Assembly: GCA_965249955.1 (NCBI GenBank)
Contig: OZ252261.1
Location: 1,364,001-1,428,000 of the forward strand
Direction: 5' to 3'
From: SB11 sp965249955
GTDB lineage: Bacteria > Bacteroidota > Bacteroidia > UBA8524
Length of the DNA: 64,000 nt
Shown here: positions 59,646 to 64,000 of the stretch, one piece after another
How positions within the stretch are numbered: the first letter of the stretch is position 1
Layout: each line of letters starts with the position of its first letter
Notes under the pieces: model-generated
The model's input: the letters and a program-made list of their open reading frames with translations, nothing else
The model's database searches: none
What the model was told of the DNA's origin: nothing
Made by a program: the position numbers and the translations under genes

Positions 59646-60050
59646 ATGAAAACAGATATAATTAGCATTGTTGACGACGATAAAATATACCAGTTTACGA
59701 TGACCAAGACCATAGAAGCAACTAGAAAAGTAAAGCAAATACTGGTTTTTTCTGATGGCGAAGAAGCTTTTAATTTTTTAACTAAAAATCAAAACAACAA
59801 CGCTAGTTTACCCGATATTATATTTTTAGATATTAATATGCCCTATATGGACGGGTGGGAATTTTTGGCTGAGTTTGCGCTGCTAAAACCCAACCTATCT
59901 AAAAAAATAATTATATACATGGTTAGCTCGTCAGTATCTGATTTAGATATAAATCGCGCTAAAGAAATCTCAGATGTAACAGATTACATAATAAAACCTA
60001 TTACTGTAGATAGCTTTAATGCCCTTATAGAAAGCTTAGAGAATTTGTAA
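59646..60050 (+). CDS. Single-domain response regulator
   Basis: The 134-residue protein is one receiver domain: acidic pocket IVDDDKIYQ near 8-15, phosphoacceptor Asp in IIFLDINMPYMDGWEF near 57, Ser/Thr switch in MVSSSVS, and Lys in YIIKPI near 112. No output domain follows, so it works by protein contact, like CheY or Spo0F-type relays. It lies directly behind the PAS-PAS kinase and is almost surely its substrate. Downstream target not visible. Confidence 0.92.
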   Translation: MKTDIISIVDDDKIYQFTMTKTIEATRKVKQILVFSDGEEAFNFLTKNQNNNASLPDIIFLDINMPYMDGWEFLAEFALLKPNLSKKIIIYMVSSSVSDLDINRAKEISDVTDYIIKPITVDSFNALIESLENL

Positions 60051-60111
60051 TACTCCCTTTTCTTTTAAGGCAGTAAAAAAGAAATCGCCTATCTTGCGGC
60101 AAATTTTTTTT

Positions 60112-60852
60112 ATGCCTAGCTCAATACTCCAACACATTCAGCATAAAACAGCAAAAGGCGTTAAACAACTCGCAGTGCTTATAGACCCTGATTTTGAAGA
60201 AGGACTGGGCAAAACTATTGATATATGTAACCGCACACAGGTTGATTATATTTTTGTGGGTGGCAGCTTGGTTACCGAAGGTAATATTAGCCGTTGCGTT
60301 GCCACCATAAAACAAAATACCGATATACCTGTATTGCTTTTTCCGGGCAGCACTATGCAGCTTACAGAAAATGCTGATGCGTTGTTGCTACTTTCTCTTA
60401 TATCAGGCCGCAACCCCGATTTGCTTATTGGCAAACACGTAGAAAGTGCCCCTTTTATAAAAAAATCAGGCCTTGAGGTGATACCAACAGGCTATATGCT
60501 TATTGATGGCGGAAAAATTACCAGCGTACAATACATAAGCAACACTATACCCATACCATCAGACAAACCAGATATAGCTATGGCTACCGCCCTAGCAGGC
60601 GAGCTTTTAGGTTTACAGCTAATATTTATGGATGCTGGTAGCGGTGCTGCCAACCCCATAAACGACGAGATTATTACCCGAGTGAAAAAAACCGTTAGCC
60701 TACCCATAGTAGTTGGTGGTGGAATACGCACAGGCAAACAAGCCTTAACTGCATGGAATGCAGGTGCTGATATAGTAGTTATAGGTAATGCTGTTGAAAA
60801 AGACAAAACACTTATAGAAGAGCTATCAGAAGCAGCAGCTGCTTGGCAATAA
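60112..60852 (+). CDS. Geranylgeranylglyceryl (or related) phosphate synthase, GGGPS/PcrB family
   Basis: The 246-residue protein is a TIM-barrel prenyltransferase with DPDFEEGLGKTIDIC, VGGSLVTEGN, TGYMLIDGGKITSVQYIS, FMDAGSGAANPIND and the phosphate-binding VVGGGIRTGKQAL and IVIGNAVEKD. In archaea it makes the ether-lipid precursor GGGP from G1P; Bacillus PcrB makes heptaprenylglyceryl phosphate. Members occur in Bacteroidota, with unclear product use. An in-frame TTG 18 bp upstream lies in a -7-like TATCTTGC, so the ATG at 60112 is chosen. Confidence 0.92.
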   Translation: MPSSILQHIQHKTAKGVKQLAVLIDPDFEEGLGKTIDICNRTQVDYIFVGGSLVTEGNISRCVATIKQNTDIPVLLFPGSTMQLTENADALLLLSLISGRNPDLLIGKHVESAPFIKKSGLEVIPTGYMLIDGGKITSVQYISNTIPIPSDKPDIAMATALAGELLGLQLIFMDAGSGAANPINDEIITRVKKTVSLPIVVGGGIRTGKQALTAWNAGADIVVIGNAVEKDKTLIEELSEAAAAWQ

Positions 60853-60890
60853 TTGTCACTATTACCTTTCCCGTCAAATATTAAAAATTG

Positions 60891-60898
60891 TAATTTTG
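60891..60898 (+). promoter_or_regulatory. Promoter -7 box of the lipoprotein gene at 60920
   Basis: TAATTTTG matches TAnnTTTG, 22 bp before the ATG. Confidence 0.65.
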
Positions 60899-60919
60899 TA
60901 GAAAACATAGCGTTTTTAT

Positions 60920-61642
60920 ATGCGTAAACTATACTTTAGCACCTTCTTAATCGTTTTGCTTGCCGCTTGTGCGGGCACAAAATTTACCTCTCCCAATTTT
61001 GACAGTAAAACCGTAAAACACAGGCAAATTGCTGTGCTTCCTTTCGAAATGGTGTATACCGGTAAAATGCCCTCAAACATGAGCACTACCGATATTGAAA
61101 AAGTGCGCTATGCTGAGGCTTTGGCCTTCCAAAAAAGTTTGTACGACAACATTTTACGTCAATCAGGCGGTGGTAAAAAAGACATTAAAATAGAAGTTCA
61201 ACCTATTGAAAAAACTAACAAACTGCTTCAGGATAGTGGATTAAACTACCTTGCCCTTAGCACTACCATGCCCGAAGAAATTTGCAAAAAACTGGGGGTT
61301 GATGCAGTGGTATATACCAAGGTTGAAAAAGAGCGTTTCCTTTCTGATCTTGAATCGTTTGGTATATCAATAGCACAAGATGTATTGGATAAATTACGTT
61401 TAGGAAACCCCGATTTGAATAGCACATTACCCCAAATACCCGGTAATGTTTCACGTACGTACCACTTAAAAACCGATTGCCAACTAAAAAATGGCGGAGA
61501 CGGCTCACTACTCTGGAAATATACTATTGATGGCGATACTGACTGGGAAATGCCCGCTAATGAAATTATACAAGACCTTACCCGCCGCTTTGCCAAAAAG
61601 TTTCCTTACCGCAACCGCAGGTACGAGTTTGGAAAATACTAA
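60920..61642 (+). CDS. Lipoprotein of unknown function
   Basis: The 240-residue protein has a lipobox (FLIVLLAACAG, Cys at about 17) and a soluble mature part with IAVLPFEMVYTGKMP, AEALAFQKSLYDNILRQ and GVDAVVYTKVEKERF. This order (a beta strand with VLPF, an N-terminal helix and a VDAVV block) recalls the curli CsgG/DUF799-type lipoprotein folds that adopt a TolB-like core, but the match is loose. No enzyme motif. Envelope-located, monocistronic. Unknown function. Confidence 0.7.
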   Translation: MRKLYFSTFLIVLLAACAGTKFTSPNFDSKTVKHRQIAVLPFEMVYTGKMPSNMSTTDIEKVRYAEALAFQKSLYDNILRQSGGGKKDIKIEVQPIEKTNKLLQDSGLNYLALSTTMPEEICKKLGVDAVVYTKVEKERFLSDLESFGISIAQDVLDKLRLGNPDLNSTLPQIPGNVSRTYHLKTDCQLKNGGDGSLLWKYTIDGDTDWEMPANEIIQDLTRRFAKKFPYRNRRYEFGKY

Positions 61643-61707
61643 GTATTAACAGAAAAAATTGTATATTTATAAGTAGCTTAAACTACTACTCATTACACTC
61701 TATTCTT

Positions 61708-62940
61708 ATGGCCGATATTATAAAATCACCTTTTCACGAGCTGGCCAAACAAGCCTCAATGCAACCCCAAGAGCAATTGCTTGAGCTTAAAAAAGGCGAT
61801 GAGCGCCTATATATAGGCATACCCAAAGAAATTACCTATCAAGAAAATCGCGTACCGCTAACACCTGCAGCTGTTCAATTGATGGTAAATAACGGGCACG
61901 AGATAGTAATGGAATCAAACAGTGGTAAAAACGCTAATTTTTTTGATAAAGACTACAGCGATGCAGGTGCAAAAATTGTATACGATAAAGAACAGGTATA
62001 CAAAGCCGATATTATAATAAAGGTTGATCCGCCAACCAAAGAAGAGATAGCAATGATGAAAAAAGACCAGTTGCTTATCTCGGCATTGCAAATCACTAAC
62101 CTATCAGAAACGTACTTAAAACAACTAATACAAAAAAAAGTAACCGCTATTGGGTTTGAGTATATGCGCGATAGCCAAGGCACGCTATCGGTAATACAAA
62201 CCATGAGCGAGATTGCAGGCAGCACCTCAATACTTATTGGTGCCGAATACTTAAGCAACACAGGAGGCGGTAAAGGTGAGCTTTTGGGCGGCGTAGCAGG
62301 CATTCCTCCATCAGAAGTTGTAATAATAGGTGCGGGCACAGTGGGCGAATATGCAGCACGCACAGCCATTGGCCTAGGTGCTGTAGTAAAAGTATTTGAC
62401 AACTCGCCTGCACGGTTGCGCAGGCTGCAAAACAACCTTAACCAAAGGGTATATACATCTATTATTGTACCCAACATATTAGCCAAAGCACTTAAAAGTG
62501 CTGATTTGGCCATAGGCTCTCTTAGAAATGAAGATGGCCGACGCAACCCAACGGTAGTATCAGAAGAAATGGTGGCGCAAATGAAACCCAACAGTGTAAT
62601 TGTTGATATTAGCATTGACCAAGGCGGTTGTTTTGAAACCAGTGAGGTAACCAACCATACCAACCCCATTTTCCGCAAGCACGATGTGATACACTATTGT
62701 GTACCCAATATACCCTCGCGTGTATCACGCACAGCCAGTTATGCCCTTAGCAATATACTTACACCAATACTATTGGGTATAAGTGAAGCACACGGATTAC
62801 GCAACTATTTACAATGGGATAACCTTGCTATGCGCCAAGGTGTGTACATATACAAAGGTGCATTAGTAAAACGCTCGCTAGGCGAACGTTTTAAACTTGA
62901 TTTTAAAGATATTGATTTTATTATTGGGGCTAATTTTTAA
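61708..62940 (+). CDS. ald: Alanine dehydrogenase/NAD(P)-transhydrogenase-like protein
   Basis: The 410-residue protein has IGIPKEITYQENRVPLTPAA, typical of alanine dehydrogenase, a NAD-binding fold with VVIIGAGTVGEYAARTAIGL, and AYALSNILTPILLGI near the C end. IVDISIDQGGCFETSEVTNH also belongs to the family. Alanine dehydrogenase interconverts alanine with pyruvate and ammonia; lysine-type oxidoreductases share the fold, so substrate is not fully certain. The ~35-residue N-terminal extension before IGIPKE is longer than in the classical enzyme (about 370 residues). Confidence 0.9.
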   Translation: MADIIKSPFHELAKQASMQPQEQLLELKKGDERLYIGIPKEITYQENRVPLTPAAVQLMVNNGHEIVMESNSGKNANFFDKDYSDAGAKIVYDKEQVYKADIIIKVDPPTKEEIAMMKKDQLLISALQITNLSETYLKQLIQKKVTAIGFEYMRDSQGTLSVIQTMSEIAGSTSILIGAEYLSNTGGGKGELLGGVAGIPPSEVVIIGAGTVGEYAARTAIGLGAVVKVFDNSPARLRRLQNNLNQRVYTSIIVPNILAKALKSADLAIGSLRNEDGRRNPTVVSEEMVAQMKPNSVIVDISIDQGGCFETSEVTNHTNPIFRKHDVIHYCVPNIPSRVSRTASYALSNILTPILLGISEAHGLRNYLQWDNLAMRQGVYIYKGALVKRSLGERFKLDFKDIDFIIGANF

Positions 62941-62979
62941 ACCTTTAGCCAATAGGTTTTATAGAAAGTTATAAAACAC

Positions 62980-63016
62980 AAACGCCCGATGGTAATACCA
63001 TCGGGCGTTTTTTATA
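62980..63016. terminator. Bidirectional terminator between ald and dnaN
   Basis: AAACGCCCGATGGTA (62980-62994) pairs with TACCATCGGGCGTTT (62996-63010), one base between, with T-run following on the plus strand and A-run on the other. Confidence 0.88.
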
Positions 63017-63030
63017 CCTATACTAAGTTT

Positions 63031-64000
63031 TTAGTAGTTGTTTAGCATCATTGGCATTACCAACATCAGCATATCTTCGCTGTCTTCGTTCTCAAACGGA
63101 AGCAATACACCAGCACGGTTGGGCGTACTCATTTCAAAATGTACTTTATCAGTATCCATGCTATTTAGCATATCCATAAGGTATTTACTGTTAAAGCCAA
63201 TTTCCATATCCTCACCTTCATACTCGCAATTCAAACGCTCGTGGCCTTCGTTGCTTTGGTCAAAATCTTCGGCAGAAATTAAGATATTGCTACCAGCCAA
63301 TTTCAAGCGTATTTGGTGTGTGGTTTTGTTTGATACAATAGAGATACGTTTTACAGAGTTTAAAAACTCCATACGGTCTATCACCAATTTGTTTGGGTTT
63401 TCTTTAGGGATTACCGCATTATAATCAGGGTAACGCTCATCTATAAGACGGCATACCAAGCTAATATCGGCAAAAGTGAAAAACGCATTAGCGTTATTAA
63501 AATCAACACGCACAGGCGCATCATCATCTTTTAACGATGATTTCAACAAGTTTGATGCTTTTTTAGGCAATATAAACGCTTGTTCAACACCCGGAGCAAC
63601 ATCAGTGCGGCGGTAGCGCACCAAGCGGTTAGCATCAGTAGCCACAAACGATATATTGTTGCTTTTTAGTTCTACATATATACCTGTAAGGTTCAAACGC
63701 AACTCGTCATTTCCTGTAGCAAAAACAGTTTTCGATATTGCTTTTAGCAATACTTCGCTTTTTATACTAAATGATTTATCGCTTTCAACTTCGGGAATTT
63801 TTGGAAAATCTTCACCGGGTTGACCTGCTAATTTAAAACGGCCGTTGCCTGAGCTTATTTCTATTGCATGGGTGTTTTCATCAATAGTAAAAGTAAGTGG
63901 TTGGTCGGGCAAAGAGCGTAAAATATCTAAGCAAAGTTTTGAGGGAACAGCAATTTGCCCTTCTTCTTGTGCTTCTACCTTTAGGGTAGTAGTCATGCTC
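63031..64000 (-). CDS. dnaN: DNA polymerase III beta clamp, 5' end cut by window edge
   Basis: The sliding clamp holds the replicative polymerase on DNA. The visible 323 or so residues cover the end of domain 1 through domain 3, with VPSKLCLDILRSLPDQPLTF, GRFKLAGQPGEDFPKIPE and the conserved C terminus MLVMPMMLNNY. An ATG at 63996 is in frame, but homologues have about 50 more N-terminal residues (the strand before TTTL), so the gene runs off the right edge. Monocistronic in the visible part; its 3' end is at the bidirectional terminator. Confidence 0.95.
   Translation of the reverse strand, partial: SMTTTLKVEAQEEGQIAVPSKLCLDILRSLPDQPLTFTIDENTHAIEISSGNGRFKLAGQPGEDFPKIPEVESDKSFSIKSEVLLKAISKTVFATGNDELRLNLTGIYVELKSNNISFVATDANRLVRYRRTDVAPGVEQAFILPKKASNLLKSSLKDDDAPVRVDFNNANAFFTFADISLVCRLIDERYPDYNAVIPKENPNKLVIDRMEFLNSVKRISIVSNKTTHQIRLKLAGSNILISAEDFDQSNEGHERLNCEYEGEDMEIGFNSKYLMDMLNSMDTDKVHFEMSTPNRAGVLLPFENEDSEDMLMLVMPMMLNNY

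Noticed and set aside
61953..62678. A 241-codon minus-strand frame inside the alanine dehydrogenase-like gene.
   Set aside because: It is antisense to a conserved Rossmann-fold region and has a low-complexity composition; no independent evidence.
1..64000. tRNA, rRNA, tmRNA, CRISPR array or riboswitch.
   Set aside because: I saw no cloverleaf, CCA-ended acceptor, spaced direct-repeat array or conserved riboswitch core; short structured RNAs could still be missed without a covariance search.

Overview
The window is a chromosomal segment of a member of the Bacteroidota, probably class Bacteroidia and not Bacteroidales. Support comes from several places: a 287-residue primary sigma factor lacking region 1.1; at least seven exact TAnnTTTG promoter -7 boxes at the right distance from genes; few Shine-Dalgarno sequences; and families typical of the phylum (DUF4175, DUF1573, a Rho with a long charged insert, an ExbB-X-ExbD-ExbD operon, a 627-residue PurF-like protein, bacterial GGGP synthase, a carboxypeptidase-regulatory-like domain on a TonB receptor). 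The DNA is AT-rich and densely coded. I saw no rRNA, tRNA, CRISPR array, prophage or intact insertion sequence.

Layout. 0-10 kb: end of folE, a two-domain Fe-S protein, a lipoprotein, a huge DUF4175 membrane/coiled-coil protein, then a DinB-like protein, a hydrolase and two flavin enzymes. 10-14 kb: feoAB behind a DtxR-type inverted repeat, rpoD and recX. 14-16 kb: four tandem DUF1573 secreted proteins. 16-21 kb: a PLP desulfhydrase-like enzyme, a DUF58 protein, an orphan gene in a REP-like repeat cluster, and fhs. 21-25 kb: a beta-barrel protein and a TonB receptor with a second DtxR-type operator. 25-31 kb: radA group, Exb/Tol energising operon, dtd, a retropepsin-like protease next to rimK. 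31-38 kb: PurF paralogue, aroQ, and a polysaccharide flippase/chain-length/ligase group. 38-41 kb: SulP transporter with carbonic anhydrase, then a 580-bp palindrome-rich gap. 42-50 kb: pdhA, TPR protein, ribH, dgkA, a glycosyltransferase, rnhB, a lipid kinase, an epimerase. 50-64 kb: rho, pyruvate dehydrogenase E2, twin small membrane proteins, a glutaminyl cyclase-like peptidase, ksgA, mgtE, a histidine kinase/receiver pair, GGGP synthase, alanine dehydrogenase-like protein, and dnaN running off the right edge.

Most genes are housekeeping. The unusual signals are in regulation and in intergenic DNA. Two iron-type operators link feoAB to one TonB receptor. A 43-bp dyad element occurs just upstream of two unrelated genes. 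Two long hairpins differ by a compensatory base pair, one of them containing a stop codon. The rpoD terminator is written inside recX. REP-like 8-5-8 palindromes and a 21-bp direct repeat bracket an orphan gene. I found no clear new multi-gene defence or mobile system; the best candidates for undescribed biology are these dispersed palindromic elements, the DUF1573 array and the twin small membrane proteins.
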